In this document: in pieces, positions 31,231 through 42,129 of the stretch
How positions within the stretch are numbered: the stretch's first letter is position 1
Layout: the number at the start of each line of letters is the position of its first letter
Program-made: the position numbers and the translations under genes
Notes under the pieces: model-generated
Told to the model about the DNA's origin: nothing
The model's database searches: none
The model's input: only the letters and a program-made list of their open reading frames with translations
DNA from: Erodium maritimum
Lineage: Eukaryota; Streptophyta; Magnoliopsida; Geraniales; Geraniaceae
Reading direction: 5' to 3'
Length of the DNA stretch: 64,000 nt
Assembly: GCA_963921825.1 (NCBI GenBank)
Contig: OY997589.1
Location: 70,044,523-70,108,522 of the forward strand

Positions 31231-32571
31231 GATACGGTCCGTGTCGCTCACCGGGCCGGTCTGTGTCTGGTTCCGTTCTGGATTCCGGGCCGGCCTGTGG
31301 CAGGTCCTGTTTGGCATTCCGGATCAGATCCTCAGAGCCCAAAACCCTTCCTTTTAGCTCAATTTGATTTCCACTTTTCCCTTATCAAACCTTGATCCAT
31401 TTCTGAACATTGTGGTGTGTTTTGAGGAGAAGAACACTTGGTTGAGGAATCTAATTTGTGTTCTTTTGGTTGTTCAAAACCTTGGAATCAAGCTAGGAAT
31501 GGAGGAAGAACGTGGACACGAGTTAGAGGAGCTTCCATCACGCCGGGACCCGAGTGAAGAACGGAGAGGTGACCACCGAGCTTTCGTCAGAGCGTCTAGA
31601 GGAAGACCTTGAGGTAGGGAAAGCTTTAACCTCTCGTTTACGATGCTTAGTATGCATGTTAGGCTAATAAAATTGGAAAGGTCCTAGATATGCCTATAGG
31701 ATGTGAATAACTAGCTTACTCGTCTTTCAATTTCTAATAATCGGAAGTGTCTAGTTGTGACCGATTAGGATGCCAATCACTAGTGTAATTCGCATTTCAA
31801 TACTTGGGATATGATTGTCTGGTAGAGGAGCCTTGGCAAAGCCCTCGGATTAGTTGCGTGTTAGGATCACATGCTTGGTTGTTGATTGCTTAGTGGATAG
31901 GCTAAAGAGTCTAATGAAACTAGTGGAATTGCATGCTTGAATGCTCTTTTGAAGGCTTTATGATTAATTGATTACACTCGTACTTGCTCGTTGATTATAT
32001 TCGAATGATTACTTGTTTTACTTGATTGGTTGTGTGGAGCATCGAGTATGACTGGTTGTACCGCGCGGTGCAATCAGGTGATCGATGCCCCGGTGGTTCG
32101 AAACTGGTAAGTGAACGGTAAGTTGGATTTGTGTGATTGGTGTGCTATGTTTGCGTGATTACGTGTACTGCTTGTTGTGGTGAATTGGTGGTTGTTGAGC
32201 TTGTATTATTTCGTGTTCGGTTGAGTGCGTATTCAATTATTAACTGCATATTATTAAATTGTCCAAGTGTATGCTCTCCATGGGACTAATAGGCTTGGTT
32301 CCCGAGGACATAAAATCCCTTGGAGACGTTTCTGAGAATCCCAACGATAAGCGCCCCGAAGGGTTGTTTCCGGTCGCCTCAATGTTATGCGTCTCCTCTG
32401 GATTTGAGGGAGAATCCGAGAGGACACATCATGTGGATCGGAGGGTGGAGACTTCATGTGCCACGGCATTGGTTGATTTATCTGTTACCCGTGTTTGTTA
32501 AGATACTTGTGGTTGACTTTGTTGTTGATCTTATTGAGTTGAAGGTCCTTCTTGTTATGTGTTTTCCCTAC

Positions 32572-32614
32572 TGAGCGCAAGCTCACCCCTTCGAGTTTAT
32601 TGTTGTGTCTACAG
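32572..32614 (+). promoter_or_regulatory. LTR3 hairpin plus putative splice acceptor
   Basis: TGAGC-GCAA-GCTCA is identical to the LTR1 hairpin and is followed by CCCC, a T-rich stretch and CTACAG/G. The donor candidate GAG/GTAGGG at 31614 gives a 1001-nt potential intron. Confidence 0.55.
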
Positions 32615-32941
32615 GTTTGATTGAGGAGTAGAAGCTCGGGAGCTTCTCGGTGTGGGTGTCCTTAGAGACTTCATTTTTTATCTTTATTTCAGTTGAACCA
32701 GATTTTGTGAACATTTATTATTACACCCCTGGAGGGTTATTGTGTTTGAACTCAGATTTCGGATTTGTTTCTATTATTGGAGATTTTTCAGGAACTAAAT
32801 GTCGCTTATTTAATTTATTGTCTTCTATTACTCGTCATGCCTTGAGTCCGGGCGATAACCGGATTTGGGGCGTGACAGAGCAACCTTGTCTCAAGCCTCT
32901 TTTGAGAGGGAAATCTCCAGATGGAGAACCATTGATCAGAA

Positions 32942-33421
32942 CTAAAGACCAATCCACCAGACATTCAGCAATCCAAGAACACCAACAGGACCAAAACCCA
33001 TCAACTTTAATACATTAAGCAAAGCCCCCCAATGAATATGATCATAAGCCTTTTCAAAGTCAATTTTGAACACAATAACCTCTTGTCCAGAACTTTTGAT
33101 GAAATGGATGAGTTCTGAGGCAATTAAAACCCCATCCATAATCTGCCTACCAGCTATAAACCCAGTTTGCACATCATGTACTAAAGTGTGCATGATGGGT
33201 TTTAGTCTTGCAGCCAGTGCTTTAGAGATGATCTTATAAATGTTGCGCACCAAACTGATAGGTCTAAAATCATTGAAAGTTTGAGGAGCAGAACCTTTAG
33301 TGATTAGTGCAATGAAAGAGGAGTTTAGTCCTTTACCCAATTTACCTCCTTTGAAAAAGTGATCCACAAGATCCATTATATCAGGCTTCACCACAGACCA
33401 ACAAGACTGATAAAACTTCAT
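32942..33421 (-). pseudogene. LINE-C reverse transcriptase, N-terminal half
   Basis: Motifs are FYQSCWSVVKPDIMDLV, DFRPISLVRNIYKIISK, QTGFIAGRQIMDGVLIASE and VFKIDFEKAYDHIHW (catalytic Asp). Two stops upstream separate it from the endonuclease. A frameshift near 32.95 kb leads to GLRQGCS, where the solo LTR is inserted. Confidence 0.88.
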
Positions 33422-33475
33422 AGAGAATCAATCTGGCCTTGGGGATTTCTCACCATTGCAAGATTTAATAGCCCC

Positions 33476-34445
33476 TCAAATCTCAGCCTCAGTAAAAGCT
33501 AATTCCAATCCCAAAGCCTGGCTGTGAGAGATCTTGTTGAAAGGTAAGGAAGATAAGTTGATAGTCACCTCAGAAGAATCCAAAAACCTCAAAGAGAAAT
33601 GTGATTTAGCCCCTTCTCTAATATCAGCAGGATACTGCAAAGTTTGCCCATCCTCTACAACAACAGTGATTTTCTTCTTGACATTGTTATAATTGGCCAC
33701 TAAATGATAGAACTTTGAGCATCTATCCCCTTCCCTACACCACTTATGCCTGGCCTTTTGACACCACAACCTAGACTGTAACTTTAGCTTCTGAATTAAC
33801 TTGGCATTCAGCAAAGCCCTCATGGCAGCTTCCCCCTCACTAAGGCCTCTACATTCAAACAAAGAATCCAGGGCATTAATCTTCCCATTAAGGTCTTCAA
33901 TAACCTTCTCCAACCACCCAAAAGTCTCCACATTCCAAACCCTGTAAAAATCTCTGAGAGCCTTAAGCTTGAACCAAAGTTTGTATGCTGCTGAGCCTTG
34001 AACAGAAATTGAATTCCAGAAAATCTTTGTATCCTTTTTAAACAAGGGGTGGCTGATCCAGGCATTAATAAACTTAAAGGGCCTAGGACCCCAATCAACA
34101 GTAGGATTGGATAAGAGAATTTGCTTGTGATCAGAAATCACTCTAGGGAGACAAACTTGAGTCACATTGTTGAGTGAAGACAGTAGTGAATGACTTAATA
34201 AAAACGTGTCCAGTCTTGAGGCTGCAGACCTAGAATTAAACCAAGTGTACAGACCTCCTGATAACTGAAGATCCACCAGATCCAAGCTAGACACAAAAGC
34301 TCTGAAATCTCTGAGGCTAGAAGAGGAGTAGTTATGGCCAGATTTTTCAGAGGGATCAAGTATAGCATTAAATCCCCTGCTATTAATAATTCTGAATAGT
34401 AAGATGTTACTTTGTTGCTGATATCCAACCATAAATTAGCCCTAT
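33476..34445 (-). pseudogene. LINE-C endonuclease (5'-truncated) and linker
   Basis: Reading from the truncation: ARDRANLWLDISNKVTSYY, then the FNAILDPSEKSG motif, LSGGLYTWFN, SRLDTFLLS, ISDHKQILLS, DWGPRPFKFINAW, and the linker ETFGWLEKVIEDLN. The first catalytic residues are missing because of 5' truncation. A small frame change lies between the first part and the FNAI motif. The frame ends in stops after TEAEI near 33476. Confidence 0.85.
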
Positions 34446-34452
34446 CTCTGGC

Positions 34453-34566
34453 AAGCTCTGAAGCTCTCAGTTTTGTGTGACGCCAAAGTTGTACTCGCCG
34501 TCTTCTCCCTAGAGGCAAGCTCTACGAATTCTCCAGCTCCAAAGACGATTCCTCTTCTAGGGTTCC
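34453..34566 (+). pseudogene. MADS-box exon fragment, frameshifted
   Basis: MADS-box proteins are DNA-binding transcription factors. From 34456 one frame reads ALKLSVLCDAKVVLAVFS, the middle of a MADS domain. A one-base frameshift follows, after which RGKLYEFSSSK (34510-34543) continues the canonical domain. The first half of the domain is absent: the LINE-C truncation point lies at about 34450. Sequence after 34566 has no further recognisable MADS-family exon. The position inside the 9.2-kb MULE suggests capture by that element. It cannot encode a working factor. Confidence 0.75.
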
Positions 34567-35138
34567 GATCCCTTGCTCCGTGTTCCACACTAAGTGCAAT
34601 TCTTCTCAATTTTTTTGATACGCGAAATTCTTCTCAATTTGAGTTCATTAGCTGTATTTGATTTCCCCTTCTGGTGCGATTACTTAGTTCTTTCCTCAGC
34701 CACCGACCCGAGCTCTGTAATTGAACCTTGTCCAATTCTCACCCACCAACAAATTTTGTTATGTAAAAGTTGAGGGAAAATGGATTTTATCCGAGACTGT
34801 ATGTTGATGTTACTCAATCTGGAATCTATACTTGAAAATTTTAATGTATTAGTTAAGTTGAATGCTTTGTCTAATGGAGCGGCAACTTAAATATTTGTTT
34901 AAGTTTTATATGTGTGGTTTTCAATTTTTAAATTCCTTATTTTCTTTCTCCCACACCCAATGTTTGTTTGCTTGCCAAACAGTACACTGTTGCATATAAT
35001 ACTGATTCTGCTTCACAATTGTACTTTTTAGTTATTTTTTGCTCGATTACCAATTATGGAAATTGAGATGTTAGTAATTGGTCGTTTTTTATGTTTGGAA
35101 CTTAATTTTTTGTAGTTCACTTGAATCAAACTTGATAA
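34567..35138. other. Non-coding MULE core beside the MADS fragment
   Basis: No recognised reading frame. A short duplicated 'attcttctcaatttt' / 'attcttctcaatttg' occurs at about 34598-34640. The sequence may be intron or flank captured with the MADS exon. Confidence 0.4.
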
Positions 35139-36070
35139 GAGCATTCACAACCATCTCGTCGACAGCTGGCGAGATGGCGCTGGCAGGGAGGATTTACAAA
35201 GTCTTTTTCCCTTTCCCAGCCAGCTCACCGTCTGCGAGAGCCACAGTGGCAGTTTTGGTGCCGGCGAGGAGCCGCCGGCGGTATAGAAAAAAAAATGTTT
35301 TAAAAAATGTTTTGTTTAATGTAGCATTTGTATATTAATGTAAAAAGAACAAGCAAAAACAATATACATCGAGTCAAGTTCAAGTTCGATCAAAGCCACT
35401 AATTCCCGAACATAACTAAAATTTACTCAGATCGAAGCTCGATCAAGCAGCTTTGCCTTGCCTGAGAAGACCATTAAGATGGCGGGAAACACAAGTTCCC
35501 GGAGTTAACATTTACAACTTGAAAAAAAGTGGTCATTACACCAAACGGTATAGAAAAAAAAGGATCCCCCGACAATATAAAAGGATACAAATAAGCAAAA
35601 ATATAACAGATAAGAGTACAACAGATGAGTTGAAGAAGAAGCTACTAAGACAAGGCGAACAATAACTGAATGACCTAGAACTGAACTTAATAAAACCTTA
35701 CAAAAAAAATTGAAGCTAGGCGTCTCCAAATTTATTAAAAAACGAGGGTTGGTTTAGACATAAATGTTGTAGTTATGGTGTGTGTTATTTTAACATAAAA
35801 ACGAGGATCAAAGTTCTTCTATTGGACATTTAGATTTTTTTGGATAATATTGGTGTGTGTTATTTTAAAATAAAATTAACAAGGATTAAGGTTATTCTAC
35901 TGGACAATTAGATTTTGGTGGATAATATAGCTGTTGGCGCCGGCGTGAACTGCCAGCGAGAAGATCCACGCAAGCCATCCTCGCCAGCGAGGTCCTTGCT
36001 TGCTCCCCGCCAACTCCTCGCCGCCGTTTTCTCCTCGCCGGCACCTTAACGCCTCCGACTGTGGATGCTC
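35139..36070. mobile_element. PIF/Harbinger-type non-autonomous element (932 bp)
   Basis: The ends GAGCATTCACAACC and (reverse strand) GAGCATCCACAGTC are flanked by a TAA duplication (35136-35138, 36071-36073). The interior is AT-rich, with GC-rich segments near both ends (ctggcgagatggcgctgg; ccgccaactcctcgccgcc). No transposase. Its ends are related to those of the MITE at 8939-9165. Confidence 0.7.
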
Positions 36071-36419
36071 TAAGCTTGTGGTCTTATTACTTGCTGATTG
36101 ATAAATGTTTATCATTTTATCTACTGTTGCACTTCATCCAGGGAAATTCAGTCAAACACACCAATCAATATGTCAAGTTTGTGTTAAAAATGTTGGGTGT
36201 AACCAACATTTCATGAGAGATAATGTTGGTTCTATTAATTAATAATTTCGAAAATATAAAAATAGAATAAAAACTAAAATATTCTTGTATAGTAAATTAA
36301 TAATTCCAGTAATTTTATTTCTATGTAAAAAATAGATAGTTCACCATTAGGAATTGTGACGAAAGATCAATAAATATGACGGTAAATTTGTCATTTAGGA
36401 TAATGTTATTGTGCACGTG

Positions 36420-36586
36420 ACTAACACGTGTCGAAAAACTAACGACATCGTCAAAACGGACAGTAATTAATAGTTTGTGTAAATTGTGGAAATGTCACAG
36501 ATGAGAAATGCAAAAAAAAAAGAATTCAAATCCGATTAAGATCGCTAAAATAAAGCTTAAACCTGATTAGGACCCACAGTTTCCCC
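36420..36586 (-). repeat. Right terminal inverted repeat of the 9.2-kb MULE
   Basis: It is the reverse complement partner of 27409-27545. It also shares the 'gtgcacgtgac' block found inside the 25366-25693 MITE, showing that the two elements belong to one family. Confidence 0.75.
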
Positions 36587-36595
36587 TTAAAACAG

Positions 36596-36985
36596 CTAAA
36601 ACATGACATGATGAAATGAAATCCGATGCCCCATCATCTGAATTGTCCTTTGGGTTCCACTCAAAGATACTGGCGATTTATAATTTTCAACACAGACAAT
36701 ACTCCCTTGTCTCTTTCCTTGTACGCACTTCTCTTCTTTGTACTGCTCGGTCGGATTCGCCATAGTTCCCATACAATAAATGCTACTGTATACAATGTTG
36801 CTGTACTATATGCATGCAATGTACCTTTTATATATTTAGCCTCTTCAAGCTTTGCTACTGCTACAATCGTTGTCATCATTACAATGGAATCCGTTTACAT
36901 ATACAATAAGTGAATTGAATTCTGAATTATTTTTCTCGTACTCCTCGCAGTACATGTCATAACTTTATTTTTTTACAAGTTCTCC
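36596..36985. other. Unassigned spacer
   Basis: Only short unsupported open frames occur here. There are no motifs, repeats or element ends between the MULE target duplication and retroposon copy ii. Confidence 0.45.
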
Positions 36986-37322
36986 GATAATTATTTTTTT
37001 GATTAGCAAAACAAATTTTAAAAAATCTCTCAAGAGATGAAAGAGGAGAACAAAATGGTCTACCTATAGGCTTGAAACTGAAACTAAAGAAATAGACTTG
37101 AACGTTGGTATAACAGTTCATTCTCATTATACTCTTAACCAGGGGTGAAACGGGTCTAAATAGACCTGAAGGTGGAAACCAACAACCACGGACTGATCCT
37201 CCAATAATCGAAGAAATACAATGAAAAAGCATGCTTATGATAGGAACCTCAACTACCCAACAACGGAACAAACCCAAAGACTGAAAAAAAGTCTGAATAC
37301 CCAAATTAACAAACTTTAAACA

Positions 37323-39420
37323 AGTTTTAACGAGAAGGACCTGATATAAGTCCTCATGTACAAAAGTTTCTAAAAACCTCTCGTCTTCCCCCCAAAATAC
37401 CCAAACCCTAGGTCCCCTTCTTCAGCTGCCGCCCTCCTCCACCAGCGACGCCTTTGGCTGCCGGTCAAGGCTGTCGTCGATGGCGGCTTCTCCTCCCCCT
37501 TCCCCCTCCCCTCTTCCCTACTTTCCTTCTTTGTTGTTGTGTAGTTCTGCCTCCGTTTTTGTCTGGCTCAGCCATGGGGGTTTCTTCTCTACTCAACTCC
37601 TTCGTGCCTGGCGTGCTTGGAAGCTTGGCGTCCTTGAGCTTGAGTTGTGAACGTGCTTCCGTCCTTCGTGCACTGGAGTAGTCGAGGTCGGGGTCTTCGG
37701 GCTCTTCTTGTGTTTGTGAATGGATACTCGGGAGTGGTGTTTAGCGTGTCTCTCCGGTCGGTGTTGCTGGTCTTGTGGCAGATCTGGAAGCCAAGTCCAG
37801 CTGCTTGCTCGGAGGTGGCTCGTCCTCGGCACCGGTGCGTTTCTGCCAAGGGCGGCGGCAAACTCCTCGGGCTTGTGTTTGAATCAGGTAGGGTTGTTCT
37901 GTCGGGCTGGGCCTGGCCCGAGTTTGGTCCTGGTTAGGTTGACTGGATCTGGGCCGGGTGGGATCAGGCAACCTTAGGCCGGGTCGGTCAGGCAGCTTTG
38001 GGCCGGGTCGAATCAGGGAGCCGTGGGCCGGGTCGGATAATGGAACCCTGGGCCGGGTCGGTCAGGCAGCCTTGGGCCGGGTCGAATCAGGCAGCCATGG
38101 GCCGGGTCGGATCATGCAACCTTGGCCCGGGTCTGGTCAATCAGGTTTGTTTTTTGGACCTGCTTTGCTGTTACAGCTCGGGTTGGGTTGTTTTTGAACC
38201 GGGTCAGCAACTCCTCCTTCCACCAAGGCGCTTATCGGTTTGTTGTCCTGTCAGTTTCATCGCGTGCACTTTGTCTCCCTTTACCTGCACCGTTGCGGAT
38301 TGGAAAGAGACCTGGTCGTCTCTCTACTCAGATTGTTTTCCCCCTTCCTTGCGTTGTTTTTCTGCTATTGGTGGTTCGTTCGGTACTGACCGACGCTCGT
38401 TGTTCGTTTCTTGTTGAGGGGAGCTTTCTGGGTGTTCGAGTCCCATTTTTTGGGACTCTCCGACGAAAGTTGGGGTGCGTGGGTGCGCGTGACAACTTCT
38501 TGTTTGTGGTTAGGAAGGTTTTCTTTGTCCATTCAGTGGCCTCCGTCAAGCTTGTCTCAGGTGGTAGCTTTGGTTTTAGTTTTTTCCAGACTGTGGATGG
38601 TTTGTGCTCGGTATAATTACAGGCCTTCTCCTTTGGGTCCTCGAGTGGTGTTGGCTAGCGAGGGGTTACCAGTCTTGGTATCGGAACGCTCAGCTCGACA
38701 GCCACAATCCCTGGATTTTGTTCTCTTTGGGCTACTTTTTCTCAGAGTCATAGTTTGTTCAGTGCGGCCGTTGGTGTGGCGTTGCCCCTCTCTGCAGTGG
38801 TTGGTGACAGTTCAGTCTGGGTAGGTGTTGGCTCAAGCTCGGTATAACTACAGGCCTTCCCCTTTGGGTCCTCGCTTGGTGTTGGCCGGCGAGGGGATAC
38901 CGATCTCGGTTTCGGAACGCTCAGCTAGAGTTTCAGCATCGGATCTCCAGATCGTTTGTGTGGCTTCTTGTTTGGAGGTCTGAGCTCTTTCTCGGTAGAA
39001 ATACCGGTCCTCCCCCTTTGGGCCTTTTCTCGGTGTTGACCGGAATTGGGTATGGTGGACTGAGTTCGAGCTCCATCGTCTGGTATTGGTTCATCTGCTT
39101 CACTGCTAGAAGCCCTACTTTTTTGTGCTTCAAGTTGGTTATATCTGGATTTTTAGATCCTTTCTTAGCTTTCCTTTGCACTTCATTGTTGTTATATTTA
39201 GGTATTAGACCCGGTTTTATGTTTCTTAGTTTCCTGCATGAAGCGGAGTGTATTTCATCATCTGATTTCCTTTGGTTGTTGGCTTCCTGTGAGAAGCAAG
39301 GTGGTTTCCTTTGGGTTGGGCTTCTTTGGTTGTTTTGCCATTGTTGGTTGTCTTATATCCTTGTAACTCCTCTTTATCCTCTAAGGATGTTTAATTTAAA
39401 TTTTCTTTGCTGATAAAAAA
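37323..39420 (+). mobile_element. Non-autonomous retroposon, copy iii (2.1 kb)
   Basis: The plus-strand element ends in cctctttatcctctaagg, ctttgctgat and a poly(A) tail at 39414-39420. ACAAACTTTAAACA (37309-37322) and ACAAACTTTAAGCA (39421-39434) are 14-bp flanking copies with one mismatch, placing it inside copy ii. Tandem 'gggccgggtcgg' units lie at 37950-38130. Three related modules start at about 38606, 38837 and 38988. Short open frames are not conserved at full length. Confidence 0.72.
37950..38135. repeat. GC-rich tandem repeat in retroposon copy iii
   Basis: Units of about 25-30 bp contain gggccgggtcgg followed by atcaggcagcc-like sequence, about six copies. Confidence 0.75.
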
Positions 39421-41321
39421 ACAAACTTTAAGCACTAAGAAGTAAACTAGGTCTAAGAACTCTTATTTTCCTACCATGAAGCATAGACTAAAGAAGTAGG
39501 TCAAAACCCGTATTTTCCAACCATAAAACCCCAAGGATACTGACGTAAACTCAACTGACTACCATAGATACTAGAACACCTTGTCTCATTAGAACTCTCG
39601 GCCAATAACTGAGACTGGATTCATGCTTTAACAAGTCGGTGGCCAACACCACAAACGACAGAGACAGATCGGAGGGTAAATACCCATCCGGACACAAAGT
39701 ACCTAGAAATTGAATATGCGGGATAACAGTTAAAAGGAAGAAAGGCCAAACCACTCGATGTTGGCCAACACCTAAAACCAACGAGCCCTAACCACAAATG
39801 CGGAAGGAAGCAACCGAAATCAAGTAGATACTGATAAAAGGACCATGAAGGGACATTAAACATAAGTATAACAGAGGGAGTTTCAGTACCAAAATCACAA
39901 TGAACTGTCAGATCCACAAGGATCAAACCCAGAAAAAAGGATGAAGAAACGCGTCCCACGACTAGATATGAAACAAAATGTCAGGCAATCAGAAGAACCC
40001 GCAGAGACGACTAGATAGATTCCACAACGATCAACACCCAGGCGGATGATGAAGCGCGTCCCACGGCCAAAACTAAAACTAGACCCCTCTGCATAAAGGA
40101 AAGAGGTTCTTTCTACACTACCGACAAGATCAGATCTCAGCACAGACGAATACTCTGGTGGCCAACACCAAAACCGGGCCGAACTCTTTGAGTTTGTTGT
40201 CACCTCCACCACCACTCAAAAAAAACCCAGTGAAGATCAGAACAACTGTAACCGAAGTCGGATCTGATGGAGGCACGAAAGAATAACAAGAGAGGAGGAA
40301 TAACCAACCAAGACACAACAATATATCTCCTAGAGAACACACCGAACAAAGCACCACCACAACACACGGTAGGAAAAAACCACTACGCCGACTAGGCCAC
40401 CTCAACAACCAACCAACATCGAGGCCTTTCCCACAATAACCCAACTAAGGCAACCCAAGATACCGAAAAAGGGAAGGAATCCCGAGCCATTCGATAGAGG
40501 AAGTAGCGAATAGGTCGGATGTTCGAAATTCGACTAAGTTGGCGGTTCTGCAGAGCTCCGGCGAGGAAGGCAACGAGCACCGCCAAAGCACGAAAACGAG
40601 CATAACTCACACGGTCATGGAGATCGTGCTAAGGGACGGAAATAACCGCACAAAAAGCCAAAATCAACCAAGGGTCGGGGGAACCGAGGTCACACCTCCA
40701 TCAAACCCTACAACCACGAATAGAACCATTTCGGTCGACCGAAGACCCACGAGGAAAGTATGAAATCGATGACGAAATAGAGATCCGAGAACCTGAAGCT
40801 ACTTTGGCCGACTTAAAAAAGAAGATCCATACCCTTCCCAGAGAAATGAACGCCTCAAAATGAGGGATGAAAGGGGCGAGGGGAGGGACACGTTGCGAGG
40901 AGTGAATGAATTGAGCAACTTCACATCTAACGAGGAGATTCAATCTACATGAGCAAAAGCCTCGAGACAACGTCATCACCGGAGCTCATCGGAAGGACAA
41001 ACCAATCATGGCTCCTTCTAAGGAAGATCCACCCTTGACCTCCACGAGATCCACAAAGACAAGGCCGAAAGGGAAGAACGAGTTGTGTAGAGAAGCAGCA
41101 GGGGAGAGGAAGGGAAGATGGTTTGAAGAAGTCACCACCGGCGATGTCTACGACCGAGGACCATGGCATTGCCGGTGGAGGAGAGTAAGAAGAAGGGATT
41201 GTACCCTAGCGGCTTCCATGATAATTCTTAACATATTATTAAGGTGGGATCTAGTGAACGCACCATACAAACTTATCCAAGAATTCTGTAGATGACAGTC
41301 ACACCATCCCACCAACATATG

Positions 41322-41740
41322 TTTTTTTATCAACAAAGAGAAATAGAATTAAACCTCTTTTGAGGTGAAAGAGGAGTTACAAAGAGTCAACAGAACCCAC
41401 CCACCACCCTTACAGAAACAATAAACAATCCAAAAACAAGAAGCTTTCAACCCAAGCTAAGAAAATAACTGAGTGAAAACTGAAAAGAATTCAGAAGGAC
41501 TTGTATCAATTCAACATCCGAATAGAACCAAAACAAATAAAACTTGGCCCAAAATCAGCACAGCACCTGAAGAGGATCAACCAACATCACCGACCAACTA
41601 ATCAAGAGAAGAACCAAACAGAAAGTTGTACAAACCACTGAAATTGTAGGCTAACAAACCAAAACCATAGAAAACAAACTACTGCCACCGCAGTAAAGAT
41701 ACACATCCAACAACTTCTTTTCGCTCAAAAATAAATAAAT
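41322..41740 (-). mobile_element. Retroposon 3' fragment, copy iv
   Basis: The T run at 41322-41328 is followed by the LINE-like tail seen in copies i-iii (minus strand: cctctttcacctcaaaagagg). It is 5'-truncated near 41.7 kb. No target duplication was seen. Confidence 0.5.
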
Positions 41741-42041
41741 ATATAGTATAATGATAAGAATCAGTTATTCAAATATAATCATCTTCTTTGAGTTCAAAAG
41801 GAAAGAAAAACCAAGGCTAGAAAGCATGTACAATAGAAACACTCGTATAAGGATGCATATGTTGACTGTGCAAAATAGTGAGTCAGAGCCCTTTAATTTA
41901 ACCGTGTTCCACAATGGTGAGACTCAAGTTGGGACTCAGGCTAGAACTCGTAAATGTTGATTGGATATTTTGCTGAATTTATCAAATTCTTTTTTTAAAA
42001 CAGTAAATATTATAGAAATTAGAAATAAATTTAACTAAATA

Positions 42042-42120
42042 ATTAATAATAAAATAATTAAACTTAACAAACTTATTAATAATAAAATAATTAAACTTAA
42101 AAAACTTATTAATAATAAAA
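42042..42120. repeat. AT-rich tandem repeat (33-bp unit)
   Basis: Two full copies plus a partial third of attaataataaaataatt followed by aaacttaa(c/a)aaactt. Confidence 0.85.
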
Positions 42121-42129
42121 TTCATCTGT

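Larger units (their letters stand above)
30202..32877 (+). mobile_element. Long solo LTR (LTR3, 2.7 kb) in LINE-C
   Basis: It starts TGTAAGACCCGCCCCC, ends CCGGATTTGGGGCGTGACA, and is flanked by the perfect 5-bp duplication GAGCA (30197-30201, 32878-32882). There is no primer-binding site or internal region. It contains a GC-rich minisatellite (31099-31230), a potential donor GAG/GTAGGG (31614), and a hairpin plus acceptor (32572-32614). It belongs to the same family as LTR1 and LTR2. A solo LTR arises by recombination between the two LTRs of one element. Confidence 0.9.
27719..34450 (-). mobile_element. L1-type LINE (LINE-C), inserted in the MULE
   Basis: The minus-strand L1 has a poly(A) tail as the T run at 27719-27728, a 3' untranslated region to 28457, and a reverse transcriptase and C-terminal region to 33.4 kb. 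Endonuclease follows to about 34450, where it stops 5'-truncated against MADS-box sequence. A solo LTR (30202-32877) sits inside the reverse-transcriptase domain. Unlike LINE-A it lacks an RNase H domain after the zinc-binding region. It shares protein sequence with LINE-B. Stops and frameshifts make it inactive. Confidence 0.88.
27409..36586. mobile_element. Mutator-like element carrying a MADS-box fragment (Pack-MULE), 9.2 kb with later insertions
   Basis: The left end GGGGAAACCATGTGTCC and, on the minus strand, the right end GGGGAAACTGTGGGTCC stay alignable for about 130 bp, including the shared block ctaatcaggtttaagcttt. The flanks are the 9-bp words TTAAAACAA (27400-27408) and TTAAAACAG (36587-36595), differing at one base. 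Removing LINE-C with its solo LTR, and the Harbinger-type MITE, leaves about 1.5 kb: 27409-27718, about 34451-35138, and 36071-36586. That core holds a MADS-box exon fragment at 34453-34566. No transposase is present. Inverted repeats, duplication length and captured gene sequence fit a Pack-MULE. Confidence 0.75.
36994..41219 (-). mobile_element. Non-autonomous retroposon, copy ii, split by copy iii
   Basis: The minus-strand element has its poly(A) tail as the T run near 36994-37000, a 3' end with cctctttcatctctt (minus strand), and a 5' end near 41219. GATAATT occurs at both edges (36986-36992 and 41220-41226). Copy iii (about 37323-39420) is inserted near the 3' end. Removing it leaves about 2.1 kb, the same length as copy i. 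There is no LINE protein. Confidence 0.6.

Noticed and set aside
31021-31395. Overlapping open frames on both strands in LTR3
   Set aside because: They come from a GC-rich minisatellite (cctggtaccggcacgg units). Frames open in several registers are expected from such repeats.
37454-38616. Several plus-strand frames in retroposon copy iii (up to 164 codons)
   Set aside because: They are not conserved in frame or length in copies i and ii, and partly encoded by the 'gggccgggtcgg' repeat. Treated as non-coding except for the short recurring peptides noted in the findings.
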